Source of the DNA: Aliidiomarina celeris | GTDB taxonomy: Bacteria; Pseudomonadota; Gammaproteobacteria; Enterobacterales; Alteromonadaceae | Length of the DNA: 64,000 nt | Assembly (NCBI RefSeq): GCF_003316875.1 | Contig: NZ_QMIL01000004.1 | Span: forward strand, 1 to 64,000 | Direction: 5' to 3' | In this document: positions 53,565 to 61,057 of the stretch, piece after piece | Layout: each line of letters opens with the position of its first letter | Numbering within the stretch: position 1 is the stretch's first letter | The notes under the pieces: generated by a model | Told to the model about the DNA's origin: nothing | Seen by the model: only the letters and a program-made list of their open reading frames with translations | Database searches by the model: none | Translations under genes and position numbers: made by a program

Positions 53565-53597
53565 GCTACCACCTTTTAAATTAAACCTGGTGGTAGC
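53565..53597. repeat. Inverted repeat flanking the IS66 remnant
   Basis: Arms GCTACCACC (53565-53573) and GGTGGTAGC (53589-53597), AT-rich spacer of 15 nt. It sits just before the tnpA remnant start. It could be a remnant of an IS end or the operator of the IS genes. It does not match an intrinsic terminator. Confidence 0.5.
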
Positions 53598-53644
53598 TTA
53601 TGACTTCAAATTATTGCTGAATAGGTGTGGTTTCAGTGAATTGT

Positions 53645-54598
53645 ATGGAGCATCCTATAAAAATTTTCCGTTTTAACTTTTTTATTCCTGCGCTAGCACT
53701 CTTGTTGTTGGTAGGCTGTATTGGCGATAGTTCGGAAGACGACGCTAACTCCGATGTTGTGCTTGCCTTGACGCCTCATTTCTCAGCAGAGCTGCTGCCC
53801 GAGAATGCTCGGGTATTAGACTACGTGACCCAGCATGGGGTCGAGCTTTTGTACGGAGAGCGCTTTTTTGCAACTCGAGTGAATGAGGGGGAGTGGCAGG
53901 TGGAAGCGTCGGACGCCATGTTCGTATTTGGTGCGGATATTATTAGCAGCGACCACTGGATACTCAGCGCGGCATTTGATGGTAGTTACGACGATGATCT
54001 TGCCACTGGACATTACCTTCATGAAACCCTGAGTCACGAGGAATTCCCCAGTGCGGTTGCCAAACGCCTCATCTTGGATCCATATAGAGACGGAATTTGG
54101 TGGATAGGACGTGTCGAGCTGGCTACTGGAGGAGGTGAAACACCACCAGATGCTCGAGTAATGCGTTACGATTTCAGCGGCAACACCGTCGAAGTTGATG
54201 ACTTTACCTCGAGGTTGGGGTTTAGCCATACTACCGGTGGCTTGGTACACAGTAATGACCCCAATGCAGTTTACGTTGCCGGTAGCGTGGGTATTCAACG
54301 AACCGAAGACAGTGGAGTGATCTGGGACCATGCGTTCTCTTCTGGCAATGTTCCCAATATAGTCCAATCTGAATCTGGTAATCGCCTTTATGTCGCATAC
54401 CGAACCCAGTTTCGGCTCGAAGTAGCATGTAGCGAAACCATGGGAGACATTTGGCGTTTTACAATGAGTGAAGACATACCAGAATCGGTACGCGTGACAC
54501 TCGTCGAGCGCTTTGAAGACAACTTGGTGATTGGCTTTAGCACCAATAATCTCTATTCCATATCGCTTAATCAGATACCGTGCGAGCCTATTTTCTGA
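53645..54598 (+). CDS. Hypothetical lipoprotein with propeller-like repeats
   Basis: 317 residues from the ATG at 53645. Lipobox LVGC after a hydrophobic stretch gives an acylated Cys near residue 25, followed by an acidic linker (DSSEDDANSD). The body is beta-rich with motifs such as GIQRTEDSGVIWDHAFSSG that resemble sialidase/BNR-type Asp-box turns, suggesting a partial beta-propeller. No family is recognised with certainty. It lies between the IS remnant and the toxin-antitoxin operon, within the accessory patch. Confidence 0.7.
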   Translation: MEHPIKIFRFNFFIPALALLLLVGCIGDSSEDDANSDVVLALTPHFSAELLPENARVLDYVTQHGVELLYGERFFATRVNEGEWQVEASDAMFVFGADIISSDHWILSAAFDGSYDDDLATGHYLHETLSHEEFPSAVAKRLILDPYRDGIWWIGRVELATGGGETPPDARVMRYDFSGNTVEVDDFTSRLGFSHTTGGLVHSNDPNAVYVAGSVGIQRTEDSGVIWDHAFSSGNVPNIVQSESGNRLYVAYRTQFRLEVACSETMGDIWRFTMSEDIPESVRVTLVERFEDNLVIGFSTNNLYSISLNQIPCEPIF

Positions 54599-54600
54599 TT

Positions 54601-54644
54601 TTTCGTATATTTCGATTGTTTCGTTTATTTCGTTTGTGTACTAT
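54601..54644 (+). promoter_or_regulatory. Iteron-like operator and promoter of the toxin-antitoxin operon
   Basis: Four copies of TTTCG start at 54601, 54610, 54619 and 54628, an exact 9-bp period. They overlap a promoter made of TTGTTT (54616-54621) and TACTAT (54639-54644) with 17-bp spacing. Binding of the antitoxin to these repeats would give the usual autoregulation of type II toxin-antitoxin operons. Confidence 0.65.
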
Positions 54645-54671
54645 GCTTTTCCTGAAAGAAGGAGATTAGTT

Positions 54672-55124
54672 ATGGCAGCTACAAACTTAGTACATTTGCC
54701 CACTTCGGAAGAGATAGATGTAGCGAAACAATCTAGTCGCACCCTTGCAAAATACGCTTCTGCAGACCGGGTTCAAATGTCGATTAGTGGCAGTAATGGT
54801 GAAAGTGACGAGTTTGTTTTACCAGGGCACGTTATGCAGATTCTTTTGGATGTGCTGTCAGAAATGTCGAAAGGCAATGCCATTAGTCTGATACCTCATA
54901 ATCAGGAAGTGAGTACACAAGAAGCTGCAAATATTTTGAATGTGAGTCGACCTTTTTTAGTGAAGCTACTAGAGAATGGGGATATTCCGTTCCATAAGGT
55001 TGGAACCCACCGTCGTGTTAGGCTGCAAGATATTCTGTCATACAAAACTGAGACTGATGAGAAACGCAGTGAGGCATTAGATAAACTTGCTGAATTGTCT
55101 CAGTCAGAAGGGATGGGATATTAA
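54672..55124 (+). CDS. Excisionase-type helix-turn-helix antitoxin
   Basis: 150 residues. N-terminal part of unknown fold (1-80). The C-terminal half holds a MerR/excisionase-like DNA-binding domain (about 85-125: VSTQEAANILNVSRPFLVKLLENGDIPFHKVGTHRRVR). AAGGAG lies upstream at proper spacing. It is followed 5 bp later by a PIN-domain gene, the standard pairing of this antitoxin family, where the protein both neutralises the toxin and represses the operon. The operator repeats lie just upstream. The gene is intact. Confidence 0.85.
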   Translation: MAATNLVHLPTSEEIDVAKQSSRTLAKYASADRVQMSISGSNGESDEFVLPGHVMQILLDVLSEMSKGNAISLIPHNQEVSTQEAANILNVSRPFLVKLLENGDIPFHKVGTHRRVRLQDILSYKTETDEKRSEALDKLAELSQSEGMGY

Positions 55125-55129
55125 CTACC

Positions 55130-55417
55130 GTGGCCAAGTTTTCGGTTGTGTTCGATGCCTGCGTCCTTTATCCAGCGCCTGTGCGCGATGCATTGATGCG
55201 ATTGGCACTGACGGATCTTTTCAAAGCACACTGGTCGGATACGATCCATGAGGAGTGGGTTAATGCCCTGCTACGGCAGGGAAAATATAGCAAAGAAACG
55301 CTAGAGCGGACTCGCGACCTAATGGATAGTTATGTTCGAGATGCTAAGGTTTATGGCTATGAATCCCTGATAGATACCCTTGAATTGCCTGATAAAGTCA
55401 CTTATTGCTGCTTATAG
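55130..55417 (+). pseudogene. Truncated PIN-domain toxin
   Basis: 95 residues where about 180-190 are usual for this family. The first acidic site is present (FDACVLYPAPVRDALMRLA, D8) and the helical middle is intact. The frame leaves homology at LELPDK, where the family continues with DRHVLAAA and the last catalytic aspartates. In another frame after 55400 the sequence still reads H-L-L...A-A, suggesting a small deletion plus frameshift. GTG start. Without the C-terminal acidic residues nuclease activity is unlikely. Confidence 0.75.
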
Positions 55418-55582
55418 GGTATAAGTATGCCCGTTCGTTAAGCGCCTGTAAATCAGTGGGTTAATGACTTGACGAGTGAGCACTGTGAGGGAGTGTAATC
55501 GCGAGTGACCATGATATCTTTGATATTCCCCAATTAATAATGTTGTCGTTTATAAAGCAACATACAAAATGATAACTATCGA

Positions 55583-55903
55583 TTAATGTCGTGATGATTC
55601 AATAGCCTTCTTAACATAAGGATCTAAAATATTTGTGCATAAAAGTACGCCAACATAAGAACCGATCAGTATGTATATGACCTCAAGATAATTTTGATCA
55701 AAAGCAAAATGCCCATCATTAAATTTGTAATCGTGCGTGTGTGCGCTAGGATCAAATAATCCCCAAATCAAAAAGAAAGTGAGGCCAAGCCAGAATAGGC
55801 GCCGATATAGCTTCAAAATAAAAAAAATAGCTCGAAGAGCTAATAATGGAATAGATGAAATATCAAAATCTAAAATAGCGTTACCTAACTCTCGAATTTT
55901 CAT
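55583..55903 (-). CDS. Hypothetical small membrane protein
   Basis: 106 residues with two hydrophobic segments (about 18-52, possibly two turns, and 74-93). It is AT-rich and not recognised as a member of any family. A weak RBS (GAGA) precedes the ATG. It closes the accessory patch on the right. The 165 bases between it and the truncated toxin hold no gene, only small inverted repeats such as ATGTTG/CAACAT (55540-55563). Confidence 0.55.
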   Translation of the reverse strand: MKIRELGNAILDFDISSIPLLALRAIFFILKLYRRLFWLGLTFFLIWGLFDPSAHTHDYKFNDGHFAFDQNYLEVIYILIGSYVGVLLCTNILDPYVKKAIESSRH

Positions 55904-55946
55904 TTTAGTCTCATTTTCTTTGAGTTGAGTTTTTATACTTGCCTAC

Positions 55947-57167
55947 TTAATTCACTCCCGCAACAGCTTTCCCGGCCACATAGCCAGAACTCCATGCCCA
56001 CTGGAAGTTATAGCCGCCAAGCCAGCCGGTAACGTCGAGTACCTCACCAACGAAGTAGAGACCGGGTTGCAGTTTGCTTTCCATGGTTTTGGAGCTGACT
56101 TCGTCTACGTTAACGCCACCGAGAGTAACTTCGGCGGTGCGATAGCCTTCGGTGCCGTTCGGTTTTACCGGCCACTGTGTTAGCGTGTCGGCGATGCTTG
56201 CAAAGAGGCTGTTATTGCAGTCGGCGAGATTCTTATTAGGCCATTGAGCTTGTTCACAGAGGGTTTGCGCAAAGCGTTTTGGAAACCATTGTTGCAGTAG
56301 GGTGTGAAGTCCCAGCTTTGGGCGGTCTGCTCGTGCCTGCTTTAGTTCGACTAAGGTGTCTGCACCGGGGCGCAAATTCACGGTAAAGGTTTCGCTGGGA
56401 AACCAGTAGGAACTGATTTGCAACATGGCAGGGCCACTGAGCCCGCGATGGGTAAACAGCATGGCTTCTGGGAAGCTGGCGCGGTCATTTTCAGCGATTA
56501 CATCAACAGCTAAACCCGACAGTTCGGCAAAGCGATTTTTGTCGTCTTCATGCAAGGTGAACGGAACTAACCCTGCCCGCACGGGCTGAATGGTATGGCC
56601 AAACTGTTCGGCAATTTTATAACCTAAGGGCGTAGCGCCGAGTTTAGGCATCGACAGGCCACCGCAAGCGACAATGAGTTTCCCCGCGGTTAAAATTGCA
56701 GGCGCGTCATCACGTTCGATCGCCAGCTGATACAAACCATCACGAAACTGCACATCTTGAATATGTGTTTTGAGCTGTACACGGGCACCGGCTTCTTTGC
56801 ATTCGGTTTGCAGCATACGCACGATGTCTTTGGCAGAATCGTCACAAAATAACTGCCCCAAGGTTTTCTCATGCCAAGGGATCTGGTGTTTATCTACTAA
56901 TGCAATGAAGTCCCATTGGGTATAGCGGCTCAGCGCCGATTTACAGAAATGAGGGTTCTGCGAAATATAATTTTCTGGACTGGTGTAGAGGTTCGTAAAA
57001 TTACAACGGCCACCACCAGAAATAAGGATTTTCTTGCCTGCTTGCTTGGCATGGTCGAGTACGAGCGTTTTTTGTCCTGACTGCGCTGCCGTGAGCCCCG
57101 CCATAAGCCCAGCTGCACCAGCACCAATAACGAGGGTGTCGAAATGAGAAGAAGATGCTGCAGCCAT
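55947..57167 (-). CDS. yhiN: YhiN/HI0933-family FAD-dependent oxidoreductase
   Basis: 406 residues. N-terminal FAD motif TLVIGAGAAGLMAG (about 11-24) and the family signature KKILISGGGRCNFTN (about 45-59). C-terminal GEVLDVTGWLGGYNFQWAWSSG (about 372-393) is the second flavin-contact region. The family is conserved and of uncertain reaction (sometimes called aminoacetone oxidase). No partner gene is adjacent. Full length. Confidence 0.9.
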   Translation of the reverse strand: MAAASSSHFDTLVIGAGAAGLMAGLTAAQSGQKTLVLDHAKQAGKKILISGGGRCNFTNLYTSPENYISQNPHFCKSALSRYTQWDFIALVDKHQIPWHEKTLGQLFCDDSAKDIVRMLQTECKEAGARVQLKTHIQDVQFRDGLYQLAIERDDAPAILTAGKLIVACGGLSMPKLGATPLGYKIAEQFGHTIQPVRAGLVPFTLHEDDKNRFAELSGLAVDVIAENDRASFPEAMLFTHRGLSGPAMLQISSYWFPSETFTVNLRPGADTLVELKQARADRPKLGLHTLLQQWFPKRFAQTLCEQAQWPNKNLADCNNSLFASIADTLTQWPVKPNGTEGYRTAEVTLGGVNVDEVSSKTMESKLQPGLYFVGEVLDVTGWLGGYNFQWAWSSGYVAGKAVAGVN

Positions 57168-57241
57168 AGGTGAATCGCTCGTGCTAATGAAACGGCCGCC
57201 ATGATACCAGAAGTTTGGCTGAGGAATTAGCGAATCACAAA

Positions 57242-57267
57242 GGGCGCTTCAATGAGCGCCCTTTTTT
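57242..57267. terminator. Intrinsic terminator-like hairpin between yhiN and the YfcC-type gene
   Basis: Arms GGGCGCT and AGCGCCC (7 bp, extended by A/T pairs) with loop TCAATG. Six T follow on the plus strand and three on the minus strand. It lies 22 bp after the minus-strand YfcC stop, which it most likely serves, although the stronger T tract points the other way. Confidence 0.65.
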
Positions 57268-57288
57268 CCATAGGTGAAGCGAATCAGG

Positions 57289-58725
57289 CTAGCTGTAAAG
57301 CTGCTGAACCTCGGTCACCAGTTGCGCTGCTTGTGGCTGCAGGTCGGCACCGTAGCCAAATAGCACCGCGAGCACCAGCACAACGGCACAAGCAAGCATA
57401 AGTTTGCCCATAAGCGGCAAACAGAACTTGAACCAACGGTCGTAAGGTACACCCGCAATACCAATAATACCCATGAGCACCGCATTGGTGGGTACGATCA
57501 TATTCGAGAAACCGTCGCCAAACTGATAGGCCAGTACCGCAACTTGACGTGGTACACCAACAAGATCACTCAACGGTGCCATGAGTGGCATGGTTACGAA
57601 TGCTTGGCCCGAACCAGAAGGCACAAACAAATTCAGTATGGTTTGAATGATCAGCATGCCTACGGCCGAAACATAGGACGGTACGTGGCTGAGCGGCATA
57701 GATAGGCCGTTTACAATACTATGTAAAATTTGGCCGTCTTCTAAAATGAGTGCGATACCGCGTGCTATACCAATGAGCACTGCTGTGGTGGTGAGATCTT
57801 TAACACCCTCAATAAAGCTTTCCGCGGCTTCATCAACTTTTAAACGCCCCAAAAAGGTAATTAAAATACCCCAGCCAACAAAACAAGCGCCCAGTTCATA
57901 AAGGTACCAGCCGTATTGGGAAATGCCGTAAATTGCAATAGCAATGGTGGCCAAGAAGGTTCCTAAAATTAGGCGATGGCGCCCGTTTAAGGTCGGATAG
58001 TCGGTCTGCGCTTGTCCTTTCAGTGGGCAAGGCAAGTCGGCCACTAGCGACGCGCTGGGGTCTGCTTTTACTTTCTTGGCGTAGCTCCACACATGGTGAA
58101 AGGCAATGAGTACGAAGGGTAATATAATAGCCAAGCGAAGCCATAGGCCTGAATAGGGTGGTACTTCGGCAATACCTTGGGCAATCAGTACGGTAAACGG
58201 ATTAAAAGCAGAAACACCGTAGCCCACGCCATAGCCCGCTACAGTCATACCTACCGCGGTCATGGCGTCGAGCTTCATGGCTTTACACAAGGCCACGAGA
58301 ATCAACACAAAAGGAATGTACTCACCTGCGGTGCCAATGGCACCAGACGCCAGCGCGAAGAAAAAAATCACCATAAAAATAAGTTTTTCTGGTGTGTCGC
58401 GGTGCTTGTTGAGCAGGTTGCCAATCAACGCGTCTACGGTACCGGTGCGGCGTGCAATTGCCAGCACACCACCAACAATAAATACAAAGAAAATAATGTC
58501 TTGCGCCGCGGCAAAGGCCCGAGGCACGGCGGTAAGCAACTGCCAAGGGGTTAGGTATTGGCGCTCATCAACCAGTTCAAAGGTATTGGGAACAACTACG
58601 GAACGGCCTGCGTCGTTAATGAATGTTTCGAAAAAGCCCTGAGGAACAACCCAAGTGGCAATCATGGCAACAATCATCATGCTGAACAGGAGCGTGAGCG
58701 TGTGTGGAACTTTAAATGCTTTCAT
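57289..58725 (-). CDS. YfcC-family membrane transporter
   Basis: 478 residues, about twelve transmembrane helices. It belongs to the YfcC/arginine-ornithine antiporter-like family (DcuC-related), with GTAGEYIPFVLILVALCKAM and the FVPSGSGQAFVTMPLM re-entrant region. YfcC-type proteins are linked to transport of basic amino acids, peptides or C4-dicarboxylates. No enzyme gene is adjacent to indicate the substrate. Confidence 0.85.
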   Translation of the reverse strand: MKAFKVPHTLTLLFSMMIVAMIATWVVPQGFFETFINDAGRSVVVPNTFELVDERQYLTPWQLLTAVPRAFAAAQDIIFFVFIVGGVLAIARRTGTVDALIGNLLNKHRDTPEKLIFMVIFFFALASGAIGTAGEYIPFVLILVALCKAMKLDAMTAVGMTVAGYGVGYGVSAFNPFTVLIAQGIAEVPPYSGLWLRLAIILPFVLIAFHHVWSYAKKVKADPSASLVADLPCPLKGQAQTDYPTLNGRHRLILGTFLATIAIAIYGISQYGWYLYELGACFVGWGILITFLGRLKVDEAAESFIEGVKDLTTTAVLIGIARGIALILEDGQILHSIVNGLSMPLSHVPSYVSAVGMLIIQTILNLFVPSGSGQAFVTMPLMAPLSDLVGVPRQVAVLAYQFGDGFSNMIVPTNAVLMGIIGIAGVPYDRWFKFCLPLMGKLMLACAVVLVLAVLFGYGADLQPQAAQLVTEVQQLYS

Positions 58726-58794
58726 AAGGGCAAAGCCTATATTGTTATAATTGTAAGGTTAAAATACGCATAGGAACGGCTAATACTAACCGAA

Positions 58795-58813
58795 GCTTGG
58801 CGAGCCGCCAAGC
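58795..58813. repeat. Inverted repeat upstream of dam
   Basis: Arms GCTTGGC and GCCAAGC with a 5-nt loop, 19 bp before the dam -35 element. No T tract follows. A regulator site or part of the divergent YfcC/dam control region. Confidence 0.45.
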
Positions 58814-58831
58814 AACCCCGTTGATCAGCGC

Positions 58832-58860
58832 TTATGCTGGGTGTAAAAACGCGTTACAAT
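58832..58860 (+). promoter_or_regulatory. Sigma-70 promoter of dam
   Basis: TTATGC (58832-58837), 17-bp spacer, TACAAT (58855-58860). A GATC site (58823-58826) lies just upstream of the -35, so methylation could in principle feed back on expression. Confidence 0.6.
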
Positions 58861-58890
58861 GCGCAAAAAAGAAGAACAAAAGATGGTGGT

Positions 58891-59721
58891 ATGAAAAAGC
58901 AACGCGCATTCTTAAAGTGGGCAGGAGGCAAATACACTCTTGTTGAAGCCATCAGCCGCGTGTTGCCACCCGGTGAAAAACTGATCGAACCTTTTGTGGG
59001 TGCAGGTTCGGTGTTTTTAAACACAGACTACCCCAAGTATTTATTGAACGACATTAACCCCGACCTTATTCATTTGTATCAAACCCTGAAGCGCAGGCCG
59101 AAAAGTTTTATTGAAGACGCGCGCACATTGTTCAGCGTACAAACCAATTCAGCGTCGGCGTTTTACAGTTTGCGCACTCAGTTTAATGGTTCCACAGACG
59201 CCTATGAACGTTCATTACTGTTCTTGTATTTAAACCGCCACGGCTATAACGGGCTGTGCCGTTACAATAGTAGCGGCGGTTTCAATGTGCCTTATGGGCA
59301 ATATAAAAAGCCCTATTTTCCTGAGCAAGAGCTTGAGTTTTTTGCCGAAAAGGCAAAGCGCGCAACGTTTACTTGTGAGCCTTTTCAAAACAGTTTTCGC
59401 CGTGCTCGCCGCGGCCATGTTATGTATTGTGATCCGCCGTATCTCCCGTTAAGTGTCACGGCAAACTTCACCTCGTATGCAACGCAAGGGTTTAGCCTCG
59501 ACGAGCAGGCGCTGCTCGCCAAAAAAGCCTTACATGCCTCACGCAAGCGCCATATTCCGGTGCTTATTTCAAACCATGACACGATGCAGGCGCGCTGGCT
59601 TTACAAAGCAGCACAAATTACCGAGTTGCAGGTACACCGGTTTATTAGCCAAAATGGTGCAACGCGAAATAAAGTAAATGAATTAATGGCTTACTTTCCA
59701 GCAGGAAACCTTGCTCCATGA
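58891..59721 (+). CDS. dam: Dam DNA adenine methyltransferase (GATC)
   Basis: 276 residues from the ATG at 58891; the upstream extension of 19 codons has no homology. Class D12 methylase: FLKWAGGKYTL (SAM motif, about 7-17), EPFVGAGSVFLNT, catalytic DPPY (about 183-186) and the GFNVPYG region. It methylates adenine in GATC for mismatch repair, replication timing and gene control. In enterics dam follows aroK-aroB-damX; here it faces damX on the opposite strand and heads its own operon with elaA and rsmJ. Confidence 0.95.
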   Translation: MKKQRAFLKWAGGKYTLVEAISRVLPPGEKLIEPFVGAGSVFLNTDYPKYLLNDINPDLIHLYQTLKRRPKSFIEDARTLFSVQTNSASAFYSLRTQFNGSTDAYERSLLFLYLNRHGYNGLCRYNSSGGFNVPYGQYKKPYFPEQELEFFAEKAKRATFTCEPFQNSFRRARRGHVMYCDPPYLPLSVTANFTSYATQGFSLDEQALLAKKALHASRKRHIPVLISNHDTMQARWLYKAAQITELQVHRFISQNGATRNKVNELMAYFPAGNLAP

Positions 59722-60215
59722 CACCTACTCCCCAACAAATTGAATGGCAGTTAAAAGCCTTTAACCAGCTCACGGCACAAGAAATGCACGACCTGCTGCG
59801 TTTGCGCCAAGACATTTTTGTGGTTGAACAAAATTGCGTTTATGCCGACATAGACGGCACAGACCACGAATGGCTGCATTTGTTGGGTATAGTGTCACAC
59901 CCTACGCACGAACATTCGAACACCCTCCTTGCTTATGCGCGGCTTCGTTTTACCATCGCTGCTAGTGAGCCAGTGGCACGTATTGGCCGGGTAGTTGTGG
60001 CACCCGCAGCGCGTGGTCAAGCATTAGGGCGTGCGCTTATGGAACACGCCATGGCTGCTATTCATTCGCAGTATCCGAACCGAACGATCGTATTGGGCGC
60101 ACAGGTTTATTTATTGAAGTTTTACCAGTCGTTAGGGTTCAAGAATGTTGGCCCAGAATACTTGGAAGACGGTATTTTACACCAGGATATGGAATGGCGT
60201 GGAGCCTCTGCATGA
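59718..60215 (+). CDS. elaA: ElaA-like GNAT acetyltransferase
   Basis: 165 residues. Starts in the dam stop (ATGA). ElaA features: LLRLRQDIFVVEQNCVYADIDGTD (about 26-49, split by family-typical acidic loop) and GNAT acetyl-CoA motif RIGRVVVAPAARGQALGRALM (about 91-111). Substrate unknown; some homologues acetylate protein or small amines. Co-transcribed with dam and rsmJ. Confidence 0.88.
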   Translation: MTPTPQQIEWQLKAFNQLTAQEMHDLLRLRQDIFVVEQNCVYADIDGTDHEWLHLLGIVSHPTHEHSNTLLAYARLRFTIAASEPVARIGRVVVAPAARGQALGRALMEHAMAAIHSQYPNRTIVLGAQVYLLKFYQSLGFKNVGPEYLEDGILHQDMEWRGASA

Positions 60216-61057
60216 CGCCTACTTCATTAGCGACCCCACAGGTTCCAGTCACTACAGCGGTACCCGAACTGAGTAGCGCTGCTGTGGCGTTGGCAGAGCG
60301 GTTCGGTTTACCGTTTTGCACCACTGAACAAGCGCACGCGCTCGACTTTGTATTGCTGCTAGGCTTTGACGGCCTCGAATTGGTATGGCAACACCAACCG
60401 CACAAGCAAAAACTGCATCCGCTGCAACTGAGTTTTACCCATGGCAAACAAGCATGGCGGCAACAGTTGGGCGGCGGTAAGCAAGAAGCGGTTGTGCGTG
60501 CAGTGGGTGTTGCAAAAGGCTATCGGCCCAAGGTGCTCGACGCTACCGCAGGATTGGGGAGAGACGGTATGATGCTGGCTCACGCGGGTTGCACGGTGGC
60601 ATTGCTTGAGCGTCAGCCGGCGGTGTATGCGTTGTTGCGATATGCCGTTGAGCAGGCGCAACAAGACGAGCGCATCGGTGCCTGGGTTACGGAGCGTGTT
60701 ACCGTGCTACCGTTCGGTAGTTTATTAGCCGAAGGCTCATTGCGCGCAGATATTGTGGAGTGGGCTCCCGAGGCTATTTATTTAGACCCTATGTTTCCAG
60801 AGCGTGGAAAAACAGCGGCAGTGAAAAAAGACATGCAAATGCTTCAGCAGCTCGTGGGCGCCGACAGCGACGCCGACGGCTTGTTGCCGGCAGCACTGGC
60901 CTTAGCGTCATACCGAGTTGTGGTAAAACGCCCAGCGTCAGCGCCCTATTTGGCGGGCCAAAAGCCAACCAGCCAAGTGGTTACCAAAAAACACCGCTTC
61001 GACCTTTATATTAAAAAGGCTTATGGCTCAGCCAACACCACCTCAAGTTCGGTTTGA
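60212..61057 (+). CDS. rsmJ: 16S rRNA m2G1516 methyltransferase RsmJ
   Basis: 281 residues. SAM motif LDATAGLGRDGMMLAHAG (about 110-127) and the family motif YLDPMFPERGKTAAVKKDMQ (about 190-209), which contains the DPMFP active-site loop. Methylates N2 of G1516 in 16S rRNA. The start lies in the elaA stop (ATGA). Its last 37 bases overlap the end of damX on the other strand. Confidence 0.94.
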   Translation: MTPTSLATPQVPVTTAVPELSSAAVALAERFGLPFCTTEQAHALDFVLLLGFDGLELVWQHQPHKQKLHPLQLSFTHGKQAWRQQLGGGKQEAVVRAVGVAKGYRPKVLDATAGLGRDGMMLAHAGCTVALLERQPAVYALLRYAVEQAQQDERIGAWVTERVTVLPFGSLLAEGSLRADIVEWAPEAIYLDPMFPERGKTAAVKKDMQMLQQLVGADSDADGLLPAALALASYRVVVKRPASAPYLAGQKPTSQVVTKKHRFDLYIKKAYGSANTTSSSV

